DNA of 64,000 nucleotides from Amphiduros pacificus (lineage: Eukaryota > Annelida > Polychaeta > Phyllodocida > Hesionidae), in contig OX439005.1 in assembly GCA_949316495.1 (NCBI GenBank), positions 23,090,217 to 23,154,216 on the forward strand, written 5' to 3'. Below, in pieces: positions 1-12,047 of the stretch. The position numbers and the translations under genes were made by a program. How positions within the stretch are numbered: the stretch's first letter is position 1; every line of letters starts with the position of its first letter. Below the pieces are notes generated by a model. It saw only the letters and a program-made list of their open reading frames with translations, made no database searches and was not told where the DNA came from.

Positions 1-431
1 TTTGGGGAAGAAGTGTGAAATGTAAGTCCTTATGTGTATGAAGTTTCTTACTTATTCACAATTCAGTATTTAGATTTTTTTCTTAATATTTTTTTACCTT
101 GATAGACCCATATGTCATATCAACAGTTGTTGTTGAATTGAGTAACATCAGTTTTTGCCACAGAACTATATATATGCTGATCTCAATGAACATGTTTGTA
201 CTGTAAATATATTGCTCCTTTATGAACAAATAAATATCTTATTTTAGGCAATCATGTTTTTCTTCCTTCGGGAATCTGATTTCTACCAAGTAATAGAATA
301 ATGATAGATTCACTATACTACAGATTCAAGTCTTACAACTTGTGATCTTGATTCTCATTGACTGATCAAAATGGCAGCCTCCCTGGCAACTCAATGATAG
401 CTATTAGATTTTTCAAAAAAGGTTGGGATGC
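1..431. other. left flank, no gene seen
   Basis: AT-rich sequence before segment A begins. I see no convincing exon, RNA gene or repeat family here. It matters as the unique left border of the duplicated block: identity with the inverted copy stops at base 432. Confidence 0.6.
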
Positions 432-828
432 ACAGCTTAGCAGGAAACTTCGGAAAAAATTACCAAACCAGAAATGTAAAACAGGCCTAAATGTTTGTAA
501 GATTCAATACATTGAGTAACAAAACAAATAAGATATACTACCCAAAATTACAAGAACAAATCATTTTATATTTTTTATATTTATATCATTTGTTGAGTTT
601 ATCACTCATACACTCCGATTCTCCCCTTTTGTAGATGACAGGGTTTGATGAGAGATGATAAGATTTCATCTTTGTTTTCCGTATAAGTCATTTTATTTTT
701 TATATTTTCGATGTCTGCAAAAAACAATTCAATTCGACATGCTCTGATGTGCATATTGGTTAAGTGAAACCCCAAGTTTTGATTATTACCAAAAAGAATA
801 CACACCAAAGCAGCCAATGAGAGGCATT

Positions 829-915
829 CAGTGGATTTTGTTAGAAGCGCTCTGATTGGCTGTTTTACTTTTACGTCAGAGACCGGATACGCGCTAGGAA
901 CCAATCAACAAGAAA
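829..915 (-). repeat. partial CCAAT-rich promoter-like module
   Basis: An 85-bp piece of the module described at 2390-3260. It keeps the paired CCAAT/ATTGG boxes, the GAAGCGCTCTGATTGG block, the ACGTCAGAGACCGG block and GCGCTAGGAACCAATC. It lacks the E-box and the following short frame. The inverted copy is at 38405-38491. Confidence 0.8.
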
Positions 916-954
916 AAGTGGTGCTCCACATGTAACACGGATGGGGAAAAAATA

Positions 955-1048
955 ACGAACAAAACAAAAATTACAATAAACAAAACAAAAATTGCAATAA
1001 ATAAAGCAAAAATTACAACAAACAAAACAAAAATTACAACAAACAACA
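955..1048 (+). repeat. 20-21-bp A-rich tandem repeat
   Basis: About 4.5 units built on ACAAAACAAAAATTACAA, with single-base variants. The minus-strand frame across it (Cys-Asn-Phe-Cys repeats) is an artefact. The inverted copy is at 38272-38365. Confidence 0.85.
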
Positions 1049-1724
1049 AAATACATTTAAACACAAACAATTATTGCAAACTGATGGGGTAGTTGAAATT
1101 ATTTTTATTCATCTTTTAAAAACATTTAATTTGGTATATGAACGATTTTTTTAGCACTACTGTATGCAAAGATGTGCCTTTTTAGGCCCGATTACGTAAG
1201 TTGCCCTAATATCGCTCAGGCGCTAACCGCAAGTCATCGATCAGACTTTTGCATGTTATTTCTGTTCTATTTGACCGATTTACACCAAATTTGAATTAAA
1301 CTTACTGATAATTCCTTGTTCTATCGATTAGGAAGCATTTCCAAGCAATTTAAAAAGATAATTTTATGCAACGATGGACGAAGAAGGTGACATTGTTTTG
1401 AACGTTCTGCTTTTACATCTTCTCCAAACTTGGGACTGGGCCTATACATTGTATAACAATGAAAAGCTTCAACTTTGACAAAATGGAGCCAATAACATTT
1501 ATTATGATAATATTTTATATTGAGATTATATTTTTTCGAAACACATAATTCAATACCCAGTACAAGGGTGGGTTAAGGCACACCAATGTAGTGCCAAAAC
1601 AATGTTGAGCACAATATGTATTTTTCACTTCAAGAAACATTTGTATGGGTCATGTATAACAAAGATATTAAAATTTCCCCATCTAAACAAAATATCACCA
1701 TAATTGTATTCATTATTATCATGT

Positions 1725-1937
1725 AGGATATGTATTGCAGACCTAGAGTATGTGTATTGCAGACCTAGAGTATGTGTATTGCAGACCTAGAGTATGTGTA
1801 TTGCAGACCTAGAGCATGTGTATTGCAGACCTAGAGTATGTGTATTGCAGACCTAGAGAATGTGTATTGCAGACCTAGAGTATGTGTATTGCAGACCTAG
1901 AGAATGTGTATTGCAGACATGTAGTATGTGTATTGCA
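1725..1937 (-). repeat. 22-bp minisatellite, CTAGGTCTGC variant
   Basis: About nine units of 22 bp, each with GTGTATTGCAGACCTAGA on the plus strand. It belongs to the 22-bp family also seen at 6786, 8678 and 18484, but has its own CCTAGAG variant found only here. The inverted copy is at 37383-37595. Confidence 0.92.
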
Positions 1938-2472
1938 TGTTTATGTTTGTCTTCAGAATTGTCTGATTAATATTCTTTTATCAGTCAGTATTATTTTTTT
2001 TCAAAATGTTAACGAAAATATATCTTTATTTTTGTACGAGTTTTATAAAGGTCAGTATTAATTTTAGAATATTTATTAAAGATGAATCTATGCAAATATT
2101 AGACTTTGTATGTGCATTTGATACACAAATATAGAATATTACATCTGAAAATCAATGTCATCTTTTTATTTTAAATCATAATATAAAGTATCATTTCAGT
2201 ATTCCTCAATGTTTTTGAGGTGGAGAATATGATGTTGGTATATTTTATTCAAACCATTCAAATAAACTTTTCTGTGCAAAAAAATCCAATGTTCTATTAA
2301 TTTTGCGTTCACAAGACATTTCCAAAATTATCTGCCAATCCTATGATTGCGCGAATCCTATGGTTGTTAGCTTTATCAAATTGGTTGTAAAACTGACTGA
2401 CACTTCTTAAAACTAACAACAAAGTATACTCACGTAGTTAAACAATGTATATGACAAGAATAAGATGCCTTA

Positions 2473-2556
2473 TCACGCTCCAAAAGGTGGATAATACATC
2501 GAAAATTGGAAGATTTCTGCTAAATTCCTGTCTGCAAAACGTGTTGACAAAGCCAT
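2473..2556 (-). CDS. short conserved frame (27 aa) downstream of promoter-like module
   Basis: Starts at the ATG of CAAAATGGC (A at -3, G at +4) and reads MALSTRFADRNLAE, then IFQFSMYYPPFGA and a stop. The first part is shared with three sibling frames at 3056, 11507 and 12048. I recognise no family. It may be a leader peptide or first-exon remnant; the splice donor downstream lies past the stop. Translation is unproven. The identical copy is at 36764-36847 on the plus strand. Confidence 0.3.
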   Translation of the reverse strand: MALSTRFADRNLAEIFQFSMYYPPFGA

Positions 2557-3055
2557 TTTGTACCACGTGATTGGAAGCAGCCAATGAGAGGCATTCAGTG
2601 GATTTTGTTAGAAGCGCTCTGATTGGCTGTTATATATCTACGTCAGAGACCGGATACGCGCTAGGAACCAATCAAAAAACCGGAAACGCGCTACGGACCA
2701 ATCAGATTCTAGCATGTTCTGCGCATGCTTGCGCGCTAGATACTTATCCTTAGAATCTGATTGGTTCCAATATAACCAGAATATGGAGCTTGATAAATCA
2801 ATAAATGCTTCTCATATATATGAGGGGCCATTCGGGTCATATTAGAACCAATCAGATTCTAGGGATAACTATCTAGCGCGCAAGCATGCGCAGAACATGC
2901 TAGAATCTGATTGGTCCACAGCGCGTTTCCGGTTTTTTGATTGGTTCCTAGCGCGTATCCGGTCTCTGACGTAGTTATAAAGCAGCCAATCAGAGCGCTT
3001 CTAACAAAATCCACTGAATGCCTCTCATTGGCTGCTTTTAATCATGTGGTACAAA

Positions 3056-3121
3056 ATGGCATCAACAACACACTTTGCAGACAGGAATTTAGCAGATTTC
3101 GTGATAATTATATCAGTTTGA
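3056..3121 (+). CDS. short conserved frame (21 aa) downstream of promoter-like module
   Basis: Begins at CAAAATGGC, 75 bp after TATAAA (2976-2981), which is plausible spacing for a transcription start in between. It reads MASTTHFADRNLAD then FVIIISV and stops. It keeps the FADRNLA core of its siblings. No family is recognised. The copy in A' is 36199-36264 on the minus strand. Confidence 0.3.
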   Translation: MASTTHFADRNLADFVIIISV

Positions 3122-3464
3122 CGCGTTTAGAAGCATGGTAAATCATTAAATACTTCTCAGGTACGTTGTTTAGTTACGTGAGTTTACATTGTTATTAGAT
3201 TTAAGAAGTGTCAGTCTGATTTATTACTAAAACAATGGTAAATGCAGGGTAGCATCGATGTACATTTCATGTTCCTGCCATGCTACCATAGACTATAGTA
3301 AGAGTACACTGTACATGTATAATATTTGTACAAACATTTTGGGTTTTGTTTTTTGACTGAGAAGTAGGACCTGTCAGAAAAATTCACGATGTATTTATAT
3401 GATACTGATTTTTACTTTAGATTTCTTAAATATGAGTCTCTCATCTTTTACCAGATAGTATGGG

Positions 3465-3970
3465 CACATGATCACCATTCATCACTCAACGTCACCAGCC
3501 ATGGCCAGTATGTTCAGCATGCATGCATCATTCAACGTCACCAGCTAGTATATACCGATGATCACTGTGACTCACTAAACGTCACCAGCTAGTATGAACA
3601 TATGATCACCATGCATCACTCATCATCACCAGCGAATATGATCACCATGCATCACTCAACGTCACCAGCGAGTATGAACAGATGATCACCGTGCATCACT
3701 CAACGTCACCAGCAAGTGTGTACAGATGATCACCGTGCATCACTCAACGTCACCAGCTTATATAAACAGATCACCATGCATCGCTCAACATCACCAGCTA
3801 GTATGTACAGATGTACTCAACGTCACCAGCTAGTATGAACAGATGATCACCGTGCGTCACTCAACGTCACCAGGGAGTATGTGCAGATGGTCACTGTGCA
3901 TTACTCAGCGTCACCAGCTGGTATGAACAGATGATCACCATGCTTCACTCATCGTCAGCAGCTGGTATGT
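3465..3970 (+). repeat. 44-bp minisatellite array
   Basis: About eleven imperfect 44-bp units. Key blocks are CATCACTCAACGTCACCAGC, AGTATGAACAGATG and GATCACC. The family recurs in short clusters in A, B, M and their copies, in both orientations. The inverted copy is at 35350-35855. Confidence 0.92.
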
Positions 3971-4320
3971 AGCATCAAGTAATTGATTTATTCAATTGAA
4001 TGTAAATTGTAACAGTTGAACAGGTTGAATGATTGTACAAATCTCAATCACTGATGCAGACAAATTGCCACTTTTAATTGGTTATCAGTTAAACAGTGTT
4101 TTCCAGAATAAACTTGACATACATAAAGTTACTTTTCATGCAGGTTTTTATACACCAATTTAGGACTTTGTTGGAAACTACTGTCAGTTGGAAATTGCTC
4201 CTAAGCCCCTTACTCCCACTCATCACCACTGGATATCACACGACGCCACCAACTAATATGTACAGATGGTCCTCATGCATCACCCAACTGTGGATTCATA
4301 TCCATTGATATCTAGATTGT
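3960..4320 (+). repeat. older duplicated segment shared with B
   Basis: Starting with ATCAAGTAATTGATTTATT, this stretch matches 13340-13600 in the same orientation with scattered differences. Its second part matches 14110-14280. It is a diverged duplication that predates the identical A/A' and B/B' copies. The inverted copy is at 35000-35360. Confidence 0.8.
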
Positions 4321-5514
4321 TATGTGTTAATATGATCCATCACTCAATTCCACCAGCAAGTATGGGCAGATGATCATTAGGATTTTTTAATTTTATAACT
4401 TAATGACCAAGACAATTTGTATTATGATGAAAAAATTGGACAAACTTGAAAAAATAACATTTATAAAGATAACATAACAATTTTTATTTAGAATAAAGTT
4501 CAACCATCACCAAATGTTTTTACTGCATTATATTATAATGTTGAGTTTGAATACACATACAGTATACATACTATATGTCTCCAATATACATACGTCTCTA
4601 ATATACATACCACATGTTTCCAATACACATACTAATTATACTGACTGATATATTAGGCAGAGCTCTTGCAAAAATATTGCAATTTGCCACGAGTTAGAGC
4701 AAAATCGAGCTTGGAATACTATTGATAAGCATTGGTTAACTACGTGAGTATGCAATGTTATGAATTTTAAGTGCTGTCAGTCGTTTTACATTCGATGAGA
4801 GCCAGTTGAACAGCTATCAAATATTTGTACAAACATTTTCGGTTTTCTTTTTTGAGAAGCAGGACCTGTGTTAGATAAAAGTCGCTCAGTTGTTATATGA
4901 ATCTGATTTCATTTAATATTGGCAGTAATTGTATTTGTGTTCATTTGTTAAAAAGTTGATATTCGATGATAAATACATCAATGCACATAACATTCCAGGA
5001 AACTCAGTGAAAATAGCTTCTGGGCCAGCAGATATATAAACAGTGTTATAAATAGATAAATATAGTTTGTAATGTTTAATTATTTCATAATTATAAATTT
5101 GCAACTGATGTCTCTCAGAATGTGTTAAGTACACCATAATCATAATTGTGTTTCCATAAAAAAAGTTCATATATTTGTAGGAACATGCATCACCAGGCAG
5201 CTGTCCTGCATCAGGCTCACTCGTCAGCTGGTAGATGGTCTACAAGCATCACTCATCAACAACAGTAAGATAGTTCTTTTTACATTCTATAATATTTACT
5301 ACTTCTACATGTATCTGTCAGTCTTAACAAAAATACTATTTGATCAGTTGTATCTATCATTTCGGTGCTGACAACTCTTATGCTCTATTGAAATGGATGA
5401 AGTTCACAATTTATCAATAAATAAACTTGGAAATAGTTTATTACATTTTCTACACACAATTGTGAAAATTGTGTATTCCTTTGAGAGTTATGTAATAAGC
5501 TTATGATTATTTGT
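4321..5514. other. AT-rich intergenic stretch, no gene seen
   Basis: No supported gene. Around 4560-4640 there are isolated 22-bp-family units (ATACATAC, CCAATATACATAC). A GCAGAGCTCTTGCAA block at 4655 recurs near 18430 in inverted form. The 85-codon minus frame at 4913-5170 has no recognisable features. Confidence 0.5.
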
Positions 5515-6110
5515 AGGAACATCCATCACCAACTGATATGGACAGGCAGTCACCATGCATCACTCTGTATCACCAGCTGATATGGACAGGCAGTCACCAT
5601 GCATCACTCTGTATCACCAGCTGATATGGACAGGTGGTCACCATGCCCGGGTCATAAACATATTTATGACCATATTCTTTTTATATGTGTAAGTATTATG
5701 TACAGTGATTAATCGATAGAAAAATTGAAAAGTTAAGAACAATTTACAAGTGTGATCTCCAACAGCTTACAGATGTGAATGTAATTTTTTGTTGTGTTAA
5801 AATTGTGAACATAATTTATATTTTCTCAATAAATATATACATTTAGTATATTACCTGATTTTGTTTCAATTTTTGCTCTTCAAACCTGACTAATTTACAC
5901 AAGACAGTATATATCATAAGAATGATATCACTCTGGATCATCTGCTAATATGAACAAGTGGTCATGATCACCATGTATCACTAACCGTCACCAGTTAGTA
6001 TGAACAGATGATCACCATGCATCACTCAACATCACCAGTTAGTGTGAACAGATGATCACTATGCATCACTCATTGTCACCTGCTGATATAAGCAGATGGT
6101 CACTGTTAAT
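5515..6110 (+). repeat. two short 44-bp-family clusters
   Basis: At 5515-5645 there are three units with CATCACTCTGTATCACCAGC and TGATATGGACAGG. At 5925-6110 there are about four units with the standard CACCATGCATCACTCAAC block. The AT-rich DNA between them shows no gene. Inverted copies are at 33675-33805 and 33210-33395. Confidence 0.85.
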
Positions 6111-6604
6111 TATCAGCACCACAAGAAAACATTGGTGTCAAAAATGCTACATAAAATTCAATCTGTCACTTGTCACTGTCAGGCTTTCCATTATATAAAA
6201 AAATGAATATATCAAAAGAAGCACTGTCAAAATTAATGTACAAATTCACCTGTGTCAATTACCTCAATTAAACCCAATTAAAATACATTTTAATTGCATG
6301 GGTGTTCAGTCTGTCCAGTGAAATTCAACTAATTCAAACAGAATTTTGCAACCAAATGTCCTTTGTTTCAATAAAATGTCCTGTATCACATAAAAAAACA
6401 GCAGTTACAATGTCGACAAAATCTGTATCTGGAGCGAAATATCATTTTCAATACAAATATTTATATTTTATAAGTGTTAAGTGATTTTCAATATATTCCA
6501 TTGCAAATATTTATATTATATGAGTCTTTCAAAGTCTTGATAGGTGTCATTATTTCATTGTACAGAAGATTGAACTTTCAGATGAACAAAACAGAAAATC
6601 TACA

Positions 6605-6990
6605 AGTACGATGTATATTGGAGACATGTAGTATGCGTTTTGGAGATATGTAGTATGATTATTTGCGACAAAGAGGATGTATATTGGAGACATGTAGGAT
6701 GTATATTGTAGAGAAGATTGAACTTTATTGCTCAGAATATACAATATTTTGGTTAATATTTTGGTTAATGTGAAAGATAAAATTGTGTGTGTAATGTAGA
6801 TATATTGGATGTGTAATGTAGATATATTGGATGTGTATTGTAGATATATTGGATGTGTAATGTAGATATATTGGATGTGTAATGTAGATATATTGGATGT
6901 GTAATGTAGATATATTGGATGTGTAATGTAGATATATTGGATGTGTATTGTAGATATATTGGATGTGTATTGTGGACATGTTGGATGTTT
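6605..6990 (-). repeat. 22-bp minisatellite, GATATATTGG variant
   Basis: From 6786 to 6985 about nine near-identical 22-bp units carry GTAATGTAGATATATTGGAT. Looser units of the same family (TATTGGAGACATGTAG) lie at 6605-6720. The two overlapping minus-strand frames here (148 and 84 aa) exist only because the array has no stops. The inverted copy is at 32330-32715. Confidence 0.92.
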
Positions 6991-6999
6991 GTTCATGTT

Positions 7000-7840
7000 T
7001 TTTTAAATAATTTATATAACTCGGTCATATTGACCTATTTATAGGCAAAATAGGTCACAACCTCCAAAAATATGCAGAAGCTGATCAAGAACTTGATAAT
7101 TTGGATATATACATATAAAGATTGTTTGTTCCTCCAATGACTTTGGGTCAAGGTCAAGACCAGCAATATTGTTACTTTTATTAATTATGCTCTCTTGTCT
7201 GTAAGAATAATGCAATATCGATGCAACTAACATATATAGATATAGATAACATATTTCTCTTCTGAAAAGATCAACATTTATAGTTTGACAAGGAAACTTT
7301 ATTTCGTTATCTTTTATAACTAATCTATCAGCTAATATTAAGCCTTAATCACTTCCCAATAATACAGAATTTATTTTTTAAGAAGACAAAAATGTTATTT
7401 TTCTCAAAATTTCCCATGATATTTATGACAAAATTGAAGATGTTTGCAAGTGTGTGTATTGGAGTCATGTAGTAAGTTGGGATGTGTATTGAGATAGGTT
7501 GAGATGTGTATTGGGGTAGGCCAGGATATACATTGGATAGATTGGGATGTAGATCAGGGTTGGTATGGATTTTACACATTTGACCTTGAACTTGAAATCA
7601 TTTTGTGCACACTATTTAAATTTTGCCAAAATGAAAGTTAATGTAAGGATATATGGGTGTATGCTACTTTTGCTAATTTTTAAAGTAAGATGTAAATATC
7701 AAATAAAAATTTTTATCATTTAAATTTATTGTTTGTTGTTCTTATTGAATACATGTTTTAAGCATTAAGCACTTGAGACTTTACTGATCATTTATATTCC
7801 CTTCTGACCCTATTTATCTGATATCATACAGATTAAATAC
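7000..7840. other. AT-rich stretch with older shared segment
   Basis: No gene. The block near 7260-7340 (AAGGAAACTTTATTTCG and neighbours) matches 16720-16880 in inverted orientation, another old duplication between A and B. Degenerate 22-bp units lie at 7450-7560. Confidence 0.5.
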
Positions 7841-7844
7841 AGAA

Positions 7845-8655
7845 AACAAAGATGCAATCTTATTATTGAGATTTTATTGACCAATTTGCATGTCAGAACA
7901 TATAGAATTGAATTGATTTTTTCAAATGTAAAAAATATAAAAAAAATGACTTAATACAGAAAACAAAGATGTAATCTTTACATCTGGGTTTTTGGTTGAT
8001 ATGCAAGTCATTTTGAGAATGTACATCAAATGATTTTCACTTCATGTAAATTTGGCTGCAACCTTGATTCAAACCTTGTGTTCATTTGGGGTGGTTTAGC
8101 TTAAGATGCCCTCAAGACCCATATTTTCCATTAACTCCAAAACATGTATATTGAGCCAAATTAGGAAATGTTAGTTAAAAGTGTACAAAACATTTTTTAT
8201 GTCCTTCTTTCACAATATGTGATATCTTATCATACTAGCTGGTGACATTGAGTGATGCATGGTGACCATCTGCACATTCCAACCTGTCCTAATACACATC
8301 CCAACCTATCCCAATACACATCAAAACCAACATCATAACGGCTCATAATTTTTTAAATACATCTTGTCATACTGTAAATTCAAGCACATTTTTTTCAACA
8401 AAATATCTTGTTTTTAGCATAACATATCTTTCACACAGGTTATAATCTTTTGATATCTAATATAAGTGAATTGTTTTTTTGCAGACATAGAAAATATAAA
8501 AAAAAATGACTATATAGAAAACAACAATGAAATCTTCAAATTGGGAATTTTCTGACATGCATATCTGTCAAATAAATCCCAATATCAAGATTTAATTTTT
8601 TTTTATTTCCACATTTGTAAAAACAATTCAATTCTATATGGTTTGATGTGGATAT
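7845..8655. repeat. dispersed 120-bp repeat, four copies
   Basis: Copies at about 7845-7925, 7950-8010, 8470-8560 and 8570-8655 share ACAGAAAACAAAGATG, ATGACTTAATACAG and AATTCAATTCTATATG blocks. Related copies lie at 630-770 (rearranged) and 47640-47860 in the right flank. There is no coding potential. It may be a SINE or MITE family; ends are not resolved. Confidence 0.65.
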
Positions 8656-8677
8656 ACATACCAGCACACAAACTGTA

Positions 8678-9530
8678 TATCTGCAATACACATCCAACAT
8701 GTCTACAATACACATCCAACATGTCTACAATAAACATCTAACATGTCTACAATACACATCTAACATGTCTACAATACACATCTAACATGTCTACAATACA
8801 CATCTAACATGTCTACAATACACATCTAACATGTCTACAATACACATCCAACATGTCTACAATACACATCTAACATGTCTACAATACACATCCAATCTGT
8901 CTACAATACACATCTAACATGTCTACAATACACATCTAACATGTCTACAATACACATCCAATCTGTCTACAATACACATCAAATCTGTCTACAATACATA
9001 TTTAACATGTCTACAATACACATCTAACATGTCTACAATACACATCCAATCTGTCTACAATACACATCAAATCTGTCTACAATACACATTTAACATATCT
9101 ACAATATACATGTCTTGGATACACATACAGCATGTCTCCCAACCCACACCAATACACATCCCAATACAAATTCCAACCTACATATACAACCTGTCTTCGA
9201 TAATGGGATTTTTTAATGGGAAATTGACAACATAATATAATATCACAAAATAAATTAGCAACATCTATGTGTCTCCAAAAAATATGTCTCCAAGAACTTT
9301 CCACTTGTCTCCAATATATATCCTGCATGTCAGCAATACATATTCTTCAGATTTCCAATATACAAACTAAATGTTGCCAATGTACACTACTGATGTATTT
9401 TGCAGACATGTGAGATGTGTATTGAAGACATTTAGATATTTTCAAAATACCTACATGTCTTCATTATACATACTACATATTTCCAAAATACATACCACAT
9501 GCCTCCAATATACATCCTAAATGTCAAAAC
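8678..9530 (+). repeat. 22-bp minisatellite, TAACATGTCTACAATACAC variant
   Basis: About 20 tight units at 8678-9115. Common units with TCTAACATGTCTACAATAC alternate with a CCAATCTGTC subtype. Loose units continue to 9530. The 83- and 68-codon frames across it are repeat artefacts. The inverted copy of the tight part is at 30205-30642. Confidence 0.93.
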
Positions 9531-9539
9531 TTAAATTTT

Positions 9540-9970
9540 CCATGAATAAAAAAATGCAAGATAAAAAAAAAACAAATTTGAAACAGCACCAATACACATC
9601 CTTTTTTTTCTTTTTAAATAAAACTTTATTGTGTAAAACATTCTATGTTTTACAAATATGATTGATAATGGAAAATATAAAATGATATACTAATTAAATA
9701 CATTTTAAATGTACTAGAAATATTACAATACATGTTATATTTGTTTGAAAAAGAGATATTCTTTACTTATCATGATTTACTGGTATATTGTTCAACTTCT
9801 AGTTTTAAGATTATGATTTTCTCTGAATATTTTGGTTTCTTACAAATCTCTTCCAAATGTTCAAGCAAACCTTAGGTATAATATATATTGACTTCATATT
9901 ATCTCATATCACTTGATATGTAACAATAACTGTTCAGGAAAAGGACTCTCTTAATTTTCTAAGGTGTGAA
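9540..9970. other. AT-rich stretch, no gene seen
   Basis: No exon, RNA gene or tandem repeat that I can support. The sequence is rich in A/T runs. The inverted copy is at 29350-29780. Confidence 0.5.
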
Positions 9971-9974
9971 TATC

Positions 9975-10745
9975 AAATGACGTTGAGTGATGCATGGTGA
10001 TCATCTGTTCATACTCGCTGGTGCCGATGAGTGATGCATGGTGTCTTTGTTGAAATGTCCTGTATGTGATGACACAATGACACATCAAGTATGGGATGGA
10101 AAGTTGACACATCCAGTTTGGGATGGCAAGTTGACGTATGCTTTTTGTGTATATGATGGCGATGTTGACAAATCCTGTATATTCTGGCAAGCTGACACAT
10201 CCTCCAATTTATCCTGTGTTTTCTCTTACTTTAGTCCTGAAATATATGCAATAAAAAATTAAAATATTAAAATATTCATATGATTTTCACAAACAAAATT
10301 TAACTTACCCTCAAAAGAAAATTCATGAATTCTCTGTCAGGATATTTGGTAAAGGATTTGGTAAAGGATTTTTACTACTGAGAAAGCTAAGAACATTTTT
10401 TATTAAAGCTTTTTATGTAAAATTCCTTGTTACTCTGTAAAGTAGTTCAGACATTGTTATGAGAGGGCAAATCTCATGAGTGCTAGCTCGACATGTCTCC
10501 AATACATGTACTGCATGTCATTTTTGTTAAAAACAGCTGACATCACTTTAAATTATAACATTGAATACTCACGTTAATCTATAATTCAAGTTGAGTGATG
10601 CATTGGGATCTGCACATAATAGCTGGTGATGCACAGTGATCATCTGTTCATACTAGCTGGTGACGATGAGTGATGCATGGTGATCATCTGTTCATACTAG
10701 CTGGTGACGATGAGTGATGCATGGTGATCATCTGTTCATACTAAG
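9975..10745 (-). repeat. 44-bp-family clusters, minus orientation
   Basis: At 9975-10040 there are two units and at 10600-10745 about three, reading GTGATGCATGGTGATCATC on the plus strand. Between them, 10060-10200 holds short repeats built on ACACATC(C/A)A and GGATGG(A/C)AAGTTGAC. This arm faces the plus-oriented array at 12965-13350, so the clusters form the outer ends of the large palindrome centred at 11810. Inverted copies are at 29280-29345 and 28575-28720. Confidence 0.85.
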
Positions 10746-10951
10746 CTGAGTGAAGCTGAGTGAAGCTGAGTGGGGCACAGCCACAGGTTATCCACATTTA
10801 TCAAGTTCCTAAAAAAGATTATATGATCAACAACACATACATTTTTGGTGGCATAGTAACATCTGCAGCATCTTTTATTATTACTTATGTCATGAACTAA
10901 TTCCACTCAATTTGTGTCTGCAAATACATGTAAAAGACCGACACTTCAGTA

Positions 10952-11088
10952 TAGGCCGATTGCGGGTTACCATCTTGGTTTTTTTAATGATTAGATTTTA
11001 GAGAGTTTTTTGTGCACTTCCGATTGTAATTGTGCAGTTCCGGCGTGTTGTTTTCAATGGGGCAGTATGGCGACCCGCAATCGGCTTA
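10952..11088. mobile_element. 137-bp mariner-like MITE
   Basis: The ends are inverted: TAGGCCGATTGCGGGT on the left and the complement of TAAGCCGATTGCGGGT on the right, 19 of 22 bases matching. TA flanks both sides (10950-10951, 11089-11090), the target duplication of Tc1/mariner elements. The other palindrome arm (about 12770-12810) has related flanks without the insert, an empty site. The 64-codon frame at 11030-11224 crosses the right end and is not a gene. The inverted copy is at 28232-28368. Confidence 0.8.
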
Positions 11089-11506
11089 TAGTGATCATTA
11101 TAGTTCATACTGTTTGTACATACATCTGAAATCATGCTCAAATCCCTGTTATTCATATCAAACCGTACCCACGTTGTTTATTCACTTAATTCCTGTCTGC
11201 AAAGTGTTAACAAATTGGTTGTAAAACTGACTGACACTACTTAAAACTAACAACAAAGTATACTCATGTAGTTCAACAATATATATGAGGAGAATTCGAT
11301 GCCTTATCATGCTCCAAAAGGTGGAAAATACATCGAAAATGGGAAGATTTCTGCTAAATTCCAGTCTGCAAAATGCTACCCTGCATTTGTCATCGTTTTA
11401 GCTATAAATCACACTGACACATCTTAAAAATAATAACAAAATATACTCACGTAGTTAAACAATGTATATGAGAAGCATTTAATGATTTATCATGCTCCAA
11501 AACATG

Positions 11507-11572
11507 TCAAATTGACATAACTATCACGAATTCTGCTAAATTCCTGTCTGCAAAACGTGTTGACAAAGCCAT
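11507..11572 (-). CDS. short conserved frame (21 aa), left arm
   Basis: Reads MALSTRFADRNLAE then FVIVMSI and a stop, from the ATG in CAAAATGGC. Its start matches the sibling at 2473-2556 and its end matches those at 3056 and 12048, a mixture of the two variants. The identical copy is at 27748-27813 on the plus strand. Function unknown; translation unproven. Confidence 0.3.
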   Translation of the reverse strand: MALSTRFADRNLAEFVIVMSI

Positions 11573-12047
11573 TTTGTACCACGTGATCAAAAGCAGCCAA
11601 TGAGAGTCATTCAGTGGATTTTGTTAGAAGCGCTCTGATTGGCTGCATTATATCTATGTCAGAGACCGGATACGCGCTAGGAACCAATCAAAAAACAGGA
11701 AACGCGCTACGGACCAATCAGATTCTAGCATGTTCTGCGCATGCTTGCGCGCTAGATACTTATCCCTAGAATCTGATTGGTTCCATTATGACCCAAATGG
11801 CCCCTCATACTATGAGGGGCCATTCGGGTCATATTAGAGCCAATCAGATTCTAGGGATAACTATCTAGCGCGCAAGCATGCGCAGAACATGCTAGAATCT
11901 GATTGGTCCGTAGCGCGTTTCCGGTTTTTTGATTGGTTCCTAGCGCGTATCTGGTCTCTGACGTACCTATAAACCAGCCAATCAGAGCGCTTCTAACAAA
12001 ATCCACTGAATGCCTCTCATTGGCTTCTTTTGATCACGTGGTACAAA

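Larger units (their letters stand above)
2390..3260. promoter_or_regulatory. palindromic CCAAT/NRF1-like promoter module, copy 1
   Basis: Two arms (about 2390-2783 and 2830-3260) are inverted copies around a short AT-rich centre. From the centre outward each arm shows about six CCAAT/ATTGG boxes (NF-Y type) at 2570-2780 and their mirror, a GCGCATGC core with GCGCGC (NRF1-like), a TGACGT half-CRE, and CACGTG or a variant. In the right arm TATAAA is at 2976-2981. Each arm then has CAAAATGGC (YY1-like) with a short frame and, about 110 bp on, a good splice donor GTGAGTAT. The motifs are seen; bidirectional promoter function is inferred. It could instead be a foldback-type repeat carrying promoter-like sequence. 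The inverted copy is at 36060-36930. Confidence 0.6.
432..11810 (+). repeat. segment A, parental copy of duplicated block
   Basis: Every position x here pairs with 39320-x in 27510-38888 on the opposite strand. I checked both ends and many inner points, and all reading frames in the segment recur with identical translations. Identity stops at 432 on the left and at 11810 on the right. The segment has no recognisable host gene. It holds promoter-like palindromic modules, 22-bp and 44-bp minisatellites, a mariner-like MITE and dispersed 120-bp repeats. It runs directly into segment B. Confidence 0.96.

Noticed and set aside
8678-9115. CRISPR-like regular repeats
   Set aside because: Units are contiguous with no unique spacers, in a eukaryotic context. 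It is a minisatellite.
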